Source: Periconia sp. R9002 (lineage: Eukaryota; Ascomycota; Dothideomycetes; Pleosporales; Periconiaceae). Taken from it: a DNA stretch of 64,000 nucleotides. The notes below the pieces were generated by a model. It was not told the origin of the DNA, did no database searches, and worked only from the letters and a program-made list of their open reading frames with translations. Made by a program: the position numbers and the translations under genes. Shown one piece after another: positions 48,631 to 59,992 of the stretch (positions within the stretch are counted from its first letter, which is position 1; every line of letters starts with the position of its first letter). The stretch spans positions 620,001 through 684,000 of the forward strand of contig JAMAHW010000009.1 of assembly GCA_023627715.1 (NCBI GenBank). The letters run 5' to 3'.

Positions 48631-49592
48631 TCAATCTTTCTTGAGCCAGGCGACCTTTTTCTGGTACTGTTTCTCCTTGCGCCTCTGTTTGAAGGCTTGG
48701 ACTTCCTTCTTGCTGAGATGTTTGTTGCGACGCTCGGCTTTAAGGCTGCGGCCGTCGTGACTATTCGCAGCAGCGTCAACGTCGAAGTAAGAGGCCATCT
48801 GGCGGTTGCTCTTATTCTCGTCATTATGATATTCGGGGTTGACGCCATCGCGCTGGAATTGGCCGTTGAAGCGATTGAAGTGGGCCGTAGTCGCATAGTC
48901 TTCACCAATCGGCCTACCATAGGTGGAGGGTGCAGCGAAAGGGTTAGTAACAGCGGCGGCGGCGGCGGCAGCGCGCGCCTCTTCCTCTTCCGCTTCACGT
49001 TCAGCCTCTTTGGCATAGTCTGCATTGGGATCATAGCTGCCGTGAATAGCTGGATTGTAGCCACCAGCAACGCGGCGTTTGGGCTCAGGTGGAGCGCTCG
49101 CAACATCTACGTTGGCCGTAGGAATGGTAGCAGAGCTGTTCACATATCTACAACACAAATAAAATTAGGATAAGAAATGAAGGAAAAACATGATGAGTAA
49201 TTGGCAAACCTGTCGTACGGTCCGTAGCTTGATGTAGAATAGGTCGCACGGGGATTATCCTTCGTATAGACACCCGTGTACCGATTGTAGAAGGTATATT
49301 CGCCCTTGGGGTTCTCAATGCAAGACCAGCCATCGTCGTAGAACGGGGGCGGGGCTTCATCTGGCAGGGCAGGCTCATCGTCGTAGGGCAGAGCCGGGCC
49401 ACTGGTTGCAGGAATTGCGCCGAACCTGTCGCTGGTTGTGGTCTTGATAACGGGAAGCGAAGGGTCCAGCTCGCCATCGGAGTCCTCGACCTCTCCGTCC
49501 TCTCGCTGGTCGTCTTCATGAGGTGCGACCGCGCCAGGTCCGTCGCCGGGGCCTTCGCCGGGGCCTTGGTCCTTGTCGGGCTTGGATGCCAT
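48631..49592 (-). CDS. WW-like domain protein, putative splicing-linked
   Basis: Exons 49592–49210 and 49147–48631 with a 62-nt intron (GTTTGC donor, TTGTAG acceptor, joined as PYDR|YVNSS); 299 aa. Residues 1–55 are Gly/Pro then Asp/Glu-rich. A WW-like domain spans about 84–114 (YDDGWSCIENPKGEYTFYN, then TGVYTKDNP). Its first Trp and the central YTFYN are kept, but the second Trp is Tyr, so ligand binding may differ. A short Ala/Glu helix follows. The conserved C-terminus has MASYFDVDAAAN and a Lys/Arg helix, SKKEVQAFKQRRKEKQ. The layout resembles the fission-yeast Dre4-type WW proteins tied to splicing; that assignment is tentative. Confidence 0.85.
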
Positions 49593-49863
49593 TGTGAGTA
49601 ACCGCTAATAAGCCTAGAATATATATTAGACAGTGTCCAAATGAATGAAAGCACAGCACAAAGCACGCGACGTCGTAGGGTGGGGGGTGGAGAGACGAAT
49701 TCGGTGTCTCTGGAGAAGAGGACTACGCTTGGGAAGCAGAAACAAGTCCGGGAGGTTGTGATTACATAATGGGTCTAAGTCTTGGCAGAGATATCACGTG
49801 ATGCGGAGCTTTACTGGTTATCTGGGGTGAATGCTTATTTGGAAATGTAGCTTGATGGGCCAA

Positions 49864-50403
49864 TTAAACTTCACCTCCATTTCCGCGTACGATCAAGTGC
49901 ACACCCATGCTTTGTTGGAATGTTTTTAAGAGAGATTCATGCACAGGTGGAACATTTGGCCCTTTGGCAAGAATGTTATTGTCTGAGAAGATGAGTATTT
50001 TCCCATATAGACATTGATGCAAAGAACCTGGAATCATGCCATAGATACCTAGATATCTTCGGAGCTGGTATCGGTCTTGGCCGAATCGGCTCCGGTTGAT
50101 CTTCTCCACGGCGGCGACGGTCCAAGGAACGAAGGCAAAGCTTGCCCGATTTGCTCGGTTCGGCACGTCCAAGTACGCAACTGGATGGTGTCTACGTGAT
50201 TGTACATAGAGAGGGTATAAAAGTTACGTACATATAGTAGGGCCTTGACGAAGTAGATCAATAGAGGCTGGGTGTGGTACTGCAGCCCAGAATCTAGAGG
50301 TATTGAGCAAATTGTTGACTGAAGACTCTGGTGTGCCTGTGCTCCCCCTGCAATGTCCAGAGTTTGCCGTGGCGGTCGCAGAAGAAGTGAGTACAGGGGA
50401 CAT
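49864..50403 (-). CDS. Candidate small two-exon gene, unknown product
   Basis: An ATG at 50403 opens 57 codons. A GTACGT donor at 50231 and a CATCCAG acceptor at 50182/50181 define a 51-nt intron. Exon 2 (50180–49864) then stays in frame for 106 codons to TAA, giving 162 aa. Exon 2 reads like a folded protein (FAYLDVPNRANRASFAFVPW, then FGQDRYQLRRYLGIYGM). No domain is recognised, the branch site is poor, and the ORF lies about 270 bp upstream of the WW gene's start on the same strand. It may be a real small gene, a gene fragment or chance. Confidence 0.35.
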
Positions 50404-51854
50404 GCATCGGCACTGAGTCGATAGTGTCAACGGGCTACGAGCCGTCTTGAGTCGCCGAGGCGGTGATTTCCCATTTGCATGTCATGTCAGAGCATGCTTC
50501 CAACAAACACCCGAGATGTGGCGCAGAAGAATCTGGTGCAGTACAGTACAGTACAGGACAGTGCAGTGCAGCGCAGTATTTTGATTATTATTACGGCGGC
50601 ACTGCGTTGGTTGCATAACAGCGCTAGCATGCCGGCTGCATATCTGGAAAACCGAGCGAAAGGGAAGGGATGCAAGTGTAATTGCAAAGTTTCGAGATGC
50701 GCAATGCACGCAAGGCCAAACGTAACCAGTACCCACAGCATCGATCAATGCACAAAAGGCACGGTACTGGAGAGGTCAAGGACAACTACCGTGCCGTAGT
50801 TTGGTTAGTCCTCGCAGTGACTGAAGTCATTCGCTTGCATAGTCTACATGTAGTCATGTACTGTACTGTATGCTGGACAATGTAGTTGGTTCGTTAACGT
50901 GACCCCCAGGCCTGCTCCACCCTCACCGTTAACTAAGTTACTAAGTTAACGGCCGGTGCGAACCAGGTCCCCGAGCACCGTAGCGCCGATGGGTTGATTG
51001 CTTTTCATCTCTGCCGTCTAGGCATTGACGAGCACGAGCGAGCAGCGCGGGAGACATGTGAGGACTGGAGATGGTGGTGGTGAAGGGTGATGATGGATGA
51101 TGCCACGACGCAGCACGGGCATTTCTATGGGTTAGTTACCCGCAGGTACCTTTATGTACCGAGCATCCAGTATCCATCTACGAGATATTGTACAACTCGT
51201 ATATACTCTAAGCATGCGCGTATGGACATATGCCATGCAGCCAATTGCAGCCACAACAACCAGCAGACCAACGCAGAACCATGCAGTTTGACACGTACTT
51301 ACAGTATCGATACCATCGTATGTAGGCGTACGTGTGCGCACAGAGCCAGAGATTCACTCACGGATGGTGCTGCATGGCCATCGATTTGATGCCACAGGTG
51401 GACGGTGGTTATTATTACATGTACATGCGCACCAAACAGCCAAGGTTAGGCGGGACTATTGGTCGAGGCGTACCGTTGTACGGCACTCGGCAGATGGTTT
51501 CATCAGACTAAGTAGTTATTTGCATAGTAGGTGTTTGGTTGGATGATGGGCGGACAAACGACACGAGGTAGGTAGTTGGATACAAGTATAGAGGCAATAC
51601 ACATGCATGGATGCATTCATGATAGTTGGTGGTAGATGGCGTATATACAAGTAGATACTTGTCTTATTACATGTATTGGCCGGAGTAGTGCCACAGTATT
51701 GAAAACGGCAAGAGGTAGTTGGTTGGTTGGGGGTAGGTCGGGGAAGAAGGAAGGAAGGAGCGACGCCCTCAGCCCTCGTCCCTCGTCCGTCCGTCCACGT
51801 TTCCCTTGCTCTCTCACTCTTGTTCCAACGTCACTTGGTCTCCTCTGCTCTTCA

Positions 51855-51877
51855 CTTCTTCTTCTTCTTCTTCTTCT
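51855..51877. repeat. (CTT)n microsatellite
   Basis: A pyrimidine-only triplet repeat of about 23 bp in the upstream region of the Zn2Cys6 gene. Confidence 0.85.
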
Positions 51878-52324
51878 ATTTCGTTTGTCTTGTTTTTGCG
51901 GGCAGCAGTACCCAAGATTTTTATTATCGTCATCGAGCTAGGGAGTGCAGCGGAAGGCAGTTATGAAACGCAATCTATGAGCAGATTATTGGCGGGATGG
52001 ACAGCAGCTGGTCGTTTGCAGGCCACCCGAAGGCCGGGGCAGCAATGCTCACAGGATTTTGCCGCACTTATTAACAAGGGCAGGTTCGCTGCATCTTCTT
52101 GGAATCCTGGGCAGCAGGCTAGCCCCCCACTGCATGATCGGCACCAGTCAGCAACGGGATGTTCGCGAGCGCCCGCTGTTGGTCGCCTGTGAGATCTGGG
52201 TGAGGGCCTGAACCATGCCCGCCCGACGAGTCCGTTGCTACTCCGCTGCACCGCACCGCACCATGTATGCACCATGCACCACGCTCCACGCCCTTACCAT
52301 GCTCTCTCGGCCCTCGCTGGACCA

Positions 52325-52393
52325 GAGCGTGCACCCATCCATCCATCATCATCTATCTATCCAGCCATCCAGCCATCGTGCCATCCATCCTTC
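52325..52393. repeat. CATC-type microsatellite
   Basis: Imperfect CATC/CTAT/CAGC tetranucleotides over about 70 bp, similar in kind to the tract at 7641–7700. Confidence 0.75.
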
Positions 52394-53282
52394 TGCCTCT
52401 TCGTCTCTGCCACTACCTACTCTACCGTATCGTATGCACGGGGTCCATCTACGGCACCACACACCTGCACGGTACTTATTACATGACTTTCTCCCTCAGG
52501 GCCCCGTCGCTACCGTCCTTCGGCTCATCCACCCCGGTCATGTCAGCACCACTGCCCTCGGTCCACTGCCTCCCTGCTCGGCTCTCAAACAGCAAAAGCT
52601 CCACAACCACGTCCCTGGCAGTAGTTCGTCTCTTTCCATGCTGCCTACCCCAGCCAGCATCCACGAATGACTGCTGATTGCACCCGTCATAGCCTGTCCC
52701 GGGCAATTGTGCTTCTTCGCCGTTTCTTCTCCATTCCATCCTCCCTTCCACCTTCGCCCCCCTCCCCCCTGCCCTTGAGCACTTTGAATTGCTACAGCTT
52801 GCCGTACCTGCTTCAACTGGAAACATCCCCTTCTTCTAGCCCCTACCTCTTGAGGATTAAAAGTGCATGCCCTGCCTGCTGCTTCGCTTGTCGTCGAGAA
52901 CCAGGAGCAACCGGAGGGGCGGATAGTGGTCTATCGCTCGTCAGCCCTGCATGGGCTCGGCGTCCTGTTGGCTCCTCTGGACCTTGCTTCTGCAACCGCT
53001 GCGTGCATATTCCACTACCTCACTCACAGACGCACGCAATTGTGCTTCTGCAGTCCTCTGGTCTCCTTCCGACCTTCGTCTACTTCAGTGTGCCCAATCT
53101 TTTGCCTGACCACGACCTGCCGCCGTCGCTCTCTGCCCATATCTAATTCCTCATTGTTTCCCTCCTTTTCTCACGCTCCCTCTTATTCCGCGACTTTTGG
53201 TCTTGTTGGCAGCCCATTGTATGGTGGTGCATTTCATCCCGCCTTGCTTGTCGGCCTTTGATCAACTCCTCCATCGACTACT

Positions 53283-56193
53283 ATGCTCACTGATGTAAAT
53301 CGTCTGCCTAGCATGCATTCCCATTCGCCCCCTTTGCATCCTTACGCTTCCCATGGCCCATACCAGAGAGCGTCTGCTCCACCGTCACAACCAGATGGCC
53401 TACTTTCGTCACAGCACCCTCGACCCATAGAGCCAGAAGCAAATCAAATCCACAAACAACAACTACCGAGTCTGCGAAGTCTCCTGCGACCGCAGCTGCT
53501 TGACACGCAAGTAGCTGAACTTCCTGTACGACCCAATGCTGCTTTTCCAAATCCCGGCCCGTCCACGCGATACGAATCCACTAGCCCAGCCTTGAAGAGA
53601 CCGCATGATTTCGATGGTCACAGTCCCGACAACCCCGAAAATAATGCAATCACCTCTCGACCAGCACCCATTTTCCGTCACAGCCATTACACCGCTGCTG
53701 TAGATCCCCCATTGGCGACATCTCTGAGTTCCCATCAATCCGACTTCTCCCGTCATGCAAAGGTTGCTCACTTCACGCACAATGAACCTATCGGCACTCG
53801 TTTCAGGCCGTCTTCGACCAATTCAGCATTGAACGCACCCGCCGACTCCGCCGTGGCACTTCCAATTCAGTCGCCCCGGGATGATCTTATGGACGTCATG
53901 AAGCCTATTAAGAAGCGCGCAGAGGGCGTATCACGAGCTCCGGTCCGGTCCTCCAGGTGTGTGGGTCAACGCGAGGTCCCTGGCGAAGGACTATGCTATC
54001 TGTACGAAGACGGATCTTATTGTCGGGTCATGATCGATGGCGAGCCGGTGAATCCTTCCTGGGGCATCACAAAAGCGGGAAAACCCAGAAAGCGGTTGGC
54101 CCAGGCCTGTCTGACATGCCGAGAGAAGAAAATCAAATGCGAGCCTGCTTACCCCAAGTGTCAGCAATGCACCAAATCTCAGCGGGCGTGTAGAGGGTAA
54201 GTACAATTGTTGGTATTGCTTGCATGTTTGTCCGACTGCCCTTTGGGGTGTTTAGCATTGACATGGTCGTACATCGATTGGTCGAGCTGCCAGCTGCGAC
54301 GGCTACACTCGTGACAAATGCTGACTTGAATACAGAGGCCTCAACCACCAAGGCATGAGCAATGCTTCGGAAGAGACTTCACCGTCATCCTCAACGGCGC
54401 TATTTAAGACTCGGTCAACAGAACTCATCAGCCCCGTGGCCGGCCCCAACAAACCCAAAGCTCTTGACGAGCAGCGTGAATACATTCGAATATCTGAAAA
54501 TTGGAACGTCTCTTCGTTCAAACCTCAAGCCTTTCGGCCCAACTCAGTTGCCACCTCTCTGCGAGACATGTCAGTGCACTCCATGGACTCGGACTGGAGC
54601 GGTTCAGCGAACTATCAGGACCCGGACGGCCATAGGCGTGGATCGCACCAGGATCATTTGGCTCTCCAATGGGAGCAGGATCCTTATGAGACAGACCCCG
54701 GTCTTACAATGCGCCTGCTTGACCTCTACTTCAATCATGCGGGCCGTGCTACCTATGGAATGTTTCCCCGGAAGCCCTTCACGTCGTGGATCGAAACCAA
54801 TCACGAAAAGAGCCAGGATTATCTCATGCTCGTGTATTCCGTTCTTGCCATGGGCTCCGTCTTCTCTACGGATTTGGAAGATCAGAATATCGGCAGGCGC
54901 TTTGCAGCCATTGCTAGCTATGCTGTCGAAAAGCGATTTGGCAGGTTCACGCTGCAACTATGTCAGAGCCGTTTGATGCTGGCTTTGTACAACTTTGCTC
55001 GGGGGAAGTCACAGGAAGCTTGGGATTTGTGTGGAGCTGGCTTACGGGCCATCAGCGCTCTGAGACTCAACACGGAGGAAGGCATCGCCGAACTACCGGA
55101 CACACTCGCCGACCTGGACTATGGCTTCGATCGATCGACCCTGGAAGAATGCTGTCGACGCACTTTCTGGTCCGGATTTTTGATGGATGTAAGTTCAATT
55201 GCGTTTACGACAACCACCACCCCTGACCTAATTTTCCAACAGCGCTACAACGGGTTCTGTGGTGGCACCCTCTGTGTTATCAACATCGAGGATACCTTCC
55301 TTCGTCTTCCATGTCTGGAGACCATGTTTGAAGCATCGACGCCTTGCGATACCCCATTCTTTGATTTTGAGCTACTGAGCCGCCACTCGCCTCCAGGACC
55401 TCCGTTGGGTTATATGGCTTACTTGTCCTTGATTTCGATGATTTGGGGCGACGTTTTGACGTTCACGAGCCGTGCAATTCGTCGCCCAGAGTCAGGTTAT
55501 GAACGAATCTACGAGACTTTTTACGCCCAGACATACGAGCGGCTCGACAAATGGCACGCCATGCTACCAGAAAATTTACGATACTCTCGTCAGAACCTGG
55601 ACAACAGCATCGTAGAAGGTTTTGCGGGAACTTTTGTTTCACTCCACGCACTTTACACCGCCGCCATCATTCGACTCAACCGCCATGTCCGTGTGCATGT
55701 GCTAGGGAACGACAAGCTTGCGCGGAACATTGACCAGGCCTTCCGGACTGCCTCCCATTTTCACTCCATGATGCATTCGCTGGCTGCCATAAACCGCCTG
55801 CAACGCCTTCCCCCCAATACGGCAACCAACTTTCTCTTCTCCACACCGTTTCCTGGATACGCCCTCATGTTGTCAATCGATGTCCTCAGTGCGGTGGGCA
55901 CGGTCGCCAGTCTTCCCGGTTTCATTGAGACACTTGAAACATCAATGACATGCATTGAAGAACTCGCCAGTTTCTGGGCATCCGCTCGAGCACAGCATAA
56001 AGCTATTTCAAACCGCGTCAAGCAACTCGCCGAGGTGGTTTTATCGGAAGAACAAGGCGCACGCAATGGCAGCTATGGCCCCTTTTGGAAGCTTAGCGAT
56101 GGCATCGAAACAGCATTCGGCAACGAAGATCTTTTATACAAAGCCGACGAGCAAATGCTTTTCAGCGTTGTCGAGTCATTTACGGCTCGCTGA
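53283..56193 (+). CDS. Zn2Cys6 transcription factor with fungal TF (MHR) domain
   Basis: Exons 53283–54196, 54336–55188 and 55243–56193; 905 aa. Intron 1 is 139 nt (GTAAGT…ACAG). Intron 2 is 54 nt (GTAAGT…AACAG), in frame and stop-free, and removing it gives the expected FLMD|RYNGFCGG join. Residues 1 to about 240 are disordered. The binuclear zinc cluster is unusually internal, at 276–305: CLTCREKKIKC…PKCQQCTKSQRAC with spacing C-X2-C-X6-C-X6-C-X2-C-X6-C. It is preceded by a basic KAGKPRKRLAQ patch. The fungal-specific middle homology region covers about 400–760, with RRTFWSGFLMD and GGTLCVINIEDTFLRLPC. It is a nuclear DNA-binding regulator; the target pathway is not evident and no biosynthetic cluster is nearby. 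Confidence 0.92.
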
Positions 56194-57697
56194 TGGCGCC
56201 CGGAGGTACAGAGTTTTGCCAATTTGTGCTCACGGGCGGCGCCACTTCATGCTATGCTTGGTTTCACTGAAGAGAAACTTAGAGACGCCATCCTATGCCT
56301 CGGCCAACGAGAAAGTATCAACTACTATACTTGCAGATCTAACAGTTCATAGATCTTGAAGTCGTGACTCCCTGAATCCCAATCCTTTCCCTCAAGTGGC
56401 GACCAGCGTAATTACGTAAAGGGCTACGGGAAATCCAACCAAGGCGGAAGGGTCAAGAGAAAAGTGGACGGCACACAACGCTCCTGTCTGTTCTGATGTT
56501 CATACTTTCTCGACATATTCGTCACACTTTTATGGGCATGAAGCTTTATTTCATGTCTTTGTTTTCTTATTCCCGTCCTTCCCAATCTTGCTCACGAAAG
56601 AATTTCCACCTTTCTATATCTACTTTCCCCCCCAGGCCTCCTTCTCCCTTTTTTTCACTTTCTTTCTGGGTGGCCTTTGATGTATGTATACCACCATTAC
56701 TGTACTTGTATATCCTCCTTCTTTCCTTGTTCAAAATTACGCCCTTTTCCCCTTTACCCCCACCCCCCAATTATCCTGTGTAACGACTCGTTGGGAGGAA
56801 AAAATATGAAGTATGTACCTGTTCTCCTGTGGTTTTATATCTCCTACCTATTTGGTCTTGAGTTCTTCTTTTCTTCTCCCTTGCTAGTGGCGGCACGGTG
56901 GCTCAAAACTGTTCTTGTGTATCATACATACATACATAACAAAAATTACATTCTCTGTCATAATGGTTATGAGGAAGAAGAAGAACGTGACTTTCTTTAG
57001 GTGAGGATATGTGCGCATGTTTGGAAATGACATCGCTTCCACATATATTTACACACACGTACGAACCTACAATATATGTACGTACATGTACGTACGTAAA
57101 GGAAGTACCTACCCATCCATCCATCCGCCTTACTTCCATCTTTTTCCTTCCGGATAACAATAACAAACATGGAGACGGAAAGGACATGATACTGCCCCCT
57201 TCCCACCGGAACGGAGTAAATCACATCACATCACCCCAACCCAATCGAACAACTACACTGGCACGTACCTGCCCTTCCGAGGAAAGGGAAACGGATAGAA
57301 GGAAAGGGAGCGGTTTCGGTACGGTTTTCTTCAGGATGGAGAAGGAGATGGAAAGATACGTGTTTGTTAGGGTGAGTGAGTGAGTGGGTGAAGGAGAGGC
57401 TAGGAAAAAACAATGTTTCCTTCTTGGGGGAATATGGGGGCAAGGGGCTGGAAACAAACAGTAGTTGAGTAGGTGAGCGAGTGAGGCATGACGGTATTGT
57501 ATATATATATAATTGAAAGTTTGAGAATAATATATGTCTAGTTTGCGTAACGCTAATGTTAAACCTAAGTAAGGGGTATCATGACAAAGAAAAGAAAAAC
57601 AATCCCTTCAACATCCATCGTATCCGTATGTATGCTCCTCTGCTGTTTGATACTGCGGGAGCAAATCTATGCTCGTTGCTCCGGGTGTAGTGCAGTC
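56194..57697. other. Convergent 3' region, 1.5 kb
   Basis: Lies between the transcription factor and GTR1 stops. T/C-rich from 56.5 to 56.9 kb, with CATACATACATA and GTACGTACATGTACGTACGT palindromic repeats near 56920–57100 and a TATATATATAT run near 57500. No supported gene. Confidence 0.6.
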
Positions 57698-58874
57698 CTA
57701 CGACTCGAATCCAACAGCACCGGTATCCCTCTCCCTGGCCTTTCCCTTCACCTCGTCCGCATCGCCCGCCATGCCCAACCCCGACCCACTCTCGGCGCTG
57801 TGCGCAAAGGCCTGCTGGACAGCGGGACGCGGCTTGTTGGCAATGTCGAGCTCTGCGAACCGCGGTCGGACGAGCATGATGTTTACGCGGGCGGCGTTGA
57901 AGACTTGCTCCGAGGCGGGGATCGAGGCGGCGAGGTTGGTGTTTTCCGTTAGGCGCGTGATGAAGAACATGAAGCGGCCGGTTTTGATTTGCATTTCGGC
58001 GAAGTTGGACGAGCCGGCTGGGATGCCTGTGTGTTTTCTAAAAGAAAGAAAAAATATTTGCATCAGCGTGGGGTTCCCTCAGATAGGTACGAGGGAGTGA
58101 GGGGGGGAGAGCAGGGAGAACTCACGCCATGCTCTGTTTGTGGGTCTTGAGGATGCTGGAGATGCGCTCGAAGCGATCTGTGAAGGGGTTCTGTGCCTCC
58201 ACACCCCTCGTGACATGAGTGACCATAAGACACGTTGTCCGTTCGTACAGGATCAGTTCTCGGGCGTCGACTACTTCGGCCAGTTCCCTCAACAATCCCT
58301 CGATTCCTCTTGCGTTGGGTATCAGAAAGTATATGATCTGCGTCCAAGCTTTGTACAAGCTCTGATCCCAGATGCTGGTGGGGAAGAACTCGACCGTGTC
58401 TTTGAACCCCTCGCTCGCGGCACGGATGTAGTCGACACGCTCCTCAAACAGCTGAGACCGCAGCCGTGCTTGCACCAGGTCCATCTTGTGCACGAGGACG
58501 AATACTTTGGCACCGGGACTGTTCTCCGCCAGAGCACGGACAATGGCGCCGTAGCTCACGACATCTGCTGCGAACTCGCGACTCTCAATGTCGAAGACGA
58601 AGATTAGCACCGCCACCGAAGAGAAGACGTGCGTGCGTTGGTGTGTGAGGTAGTTTTCGACGAATCCGTCTTGACCGCCGCAGTCCCAAAGGTTGAGCAT
58701 CAGGTTGCCCATGAACTTAATATTGGAATGTTCGACGTCAATTGTCGCACCCAATCGCCGCACATCCTTCGCGACATAGTTGCTGAAGACAATGCTTCGC
58801 ATCGAGGATTTGCCCGCTCCGGACTTGCCCATCAGAAGGACCTTCCGCTGCTTTTGGCGCTTTGTGGTATTCAT
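57698..58874 (-). CDS. GTR1: Gtr1/RagA small GTPase
   Basis: Exons 58874–58126 and 58037–57698 with an 88-nt intron (GTGAGT…TTTTAG); 362 aa. The ATG at 58874 is the first in frame; only a TTG lies further upstream. G-motifs are GKSGAGKSS (residues 16–24), Thr44 in GATIDVEH, WDCGGQ (63–68) and HKMD (129–132), all as expected for RagA/B-type rather than RagC/D-type GTPases. The C-terminal roadblock-like half contains VTHVTRG, SSNFAEMQIKTGRFMFFI and a variable Ala/Gly-rich tail. With a Gtr2 partner, Gtr1 sits on the vacuole with the EGO complex and relays amino-acid status to TORC1. Confidence 0.95.
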
Positions 58875-59992
58875 TGCGGGGGTCAATGCGAGACGGGTGG
58901 AGAGAGGAGTGATAGAGTGTGTCGAGCCAGTGAACGAAGGGGGCGGTGAAGGTGACGGGCGTGAACCTCTGAGCCGTGAACTGTATTATTCAATAACGTA
59001 CAACTTACGAGGTGCAACAGGCTCTCGTGGGTAGTGTGCTTGACGCAGGCGTTCTGGCAGCTATGACAGCTAGGACTGGGGTTTTTGCAACCGAAGTGAC
59101 GTTGTGGGGTGATTAGCGTGCACGTGAGAGCAGAGCTCAAGCACCATAGCGGAAAAGCGTGCAAGCTTACCCTGGCCACTGGTGACAGTTCTACCCGTCC
59201 CCCCGGAAGGCTTCCGGGACAGGTCCGACTGGCTATTGGCGTGGAGCCGCATGTCACTTTCTCCCCTGAATCTTTATTTTGTTCTCCCACTTTTTTTTAT
59301 TATTGCCCAGCGCCCGAGGCCCAGTGCCTCGACGGCGGATGTGACGAAGGATTGATTCACATGCCGCTTGGAGAAATCGGCATTGCCAATCTGGTCATCT
59401 TCTTTCCTTCCCCGTGCATAGCAATACGTACTTCACAATCAAATGTGCCGATCGTTAAGGATCTGTCATAATAATCAACAATTATGATCCACTGTTCTCT
59501 CTCGGCCGTTTTATTTTTTTCCTGTAATCTATGCTTTTCCTCCATTGGGTCTGGATTTCCCCAGGCACTTGGCCCCCAAGAACAAGGAAAGAGAAAGAGA
59601 GTGAGAGAAAAAGATCGGAGCTCGCCGATAGGAAGGTGAAGATGGAAGGAGTAAGCTTAGTTGAAGAAGGATTCCCGGGACGGTGCTTCCGTATATTGGA
59701 AGCCGGTGTACATTCCAGAACAAGAAGTTCGGATAAACAGAAGAAGAGATCCATATGAACATAGAAAAGATGATTGAGACCGCGCAAAGACGGTGCGGGG
59801 GCCGACACGTGCAGATACCATCCATAGAGCATCTGGACCACTGGTGCCGAGTAACGAAACACAGACGCTTCCAAGCACAAACGGCTGACGGTTGTAACCA
59901 TAGCTTAGTGGTATAACACATGGAGAGAAGAAAGAAATGCCAAAGTGACAAAGAAGAATGAAGTAGCAAAACGAGATGAAGTTAGGGTATCT
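58875..59992. other. Intergenic, same-strand genes, 1.1 kb
   Basis: Carries the GTR1 promoter and leader and the 3' UTR of the Urc4-like gene. Overlapping frames at 59.1–59.9 kb on both strands have no domain likeness. No supported gene. Confidence 0.55.

Larger units (their letters stand above)
50404..53282. promoter_or_regulatory. Long upstream region of the Zn2Cys6 gene
   Basis: About 2.9 kb with no supported gene ahead of the transcription-factor ATG. It carries CAGTA/CAGTG repeats at about 50537–50576, a CTT microsatellite at 51855–51877, CATC repeats at about 52325–52393, and dense C/T-rich sequence from 52.6 to 53.28 kb with several short ATG frames. Long leaders with upstream ORFs are common for fungal developmental regulators, so this may be a long 5' UTR with translational control; that is inference. 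Confidence 0.4.

Noticed and set aside
48502..49173. 223-codon ORF (+) opposite the WW-domain gene
   Set aside because: Antisense shadow of a real minus-strand exon; the minus strand carries conserved blocks and consistent splicing.
52215..52670. 151-codon ORF (+)
   Set aside because: Its His/Pro/Ser-rich content comes from the CATC microsatellite and C/T-rich DNA, with equally long frames in other phases.
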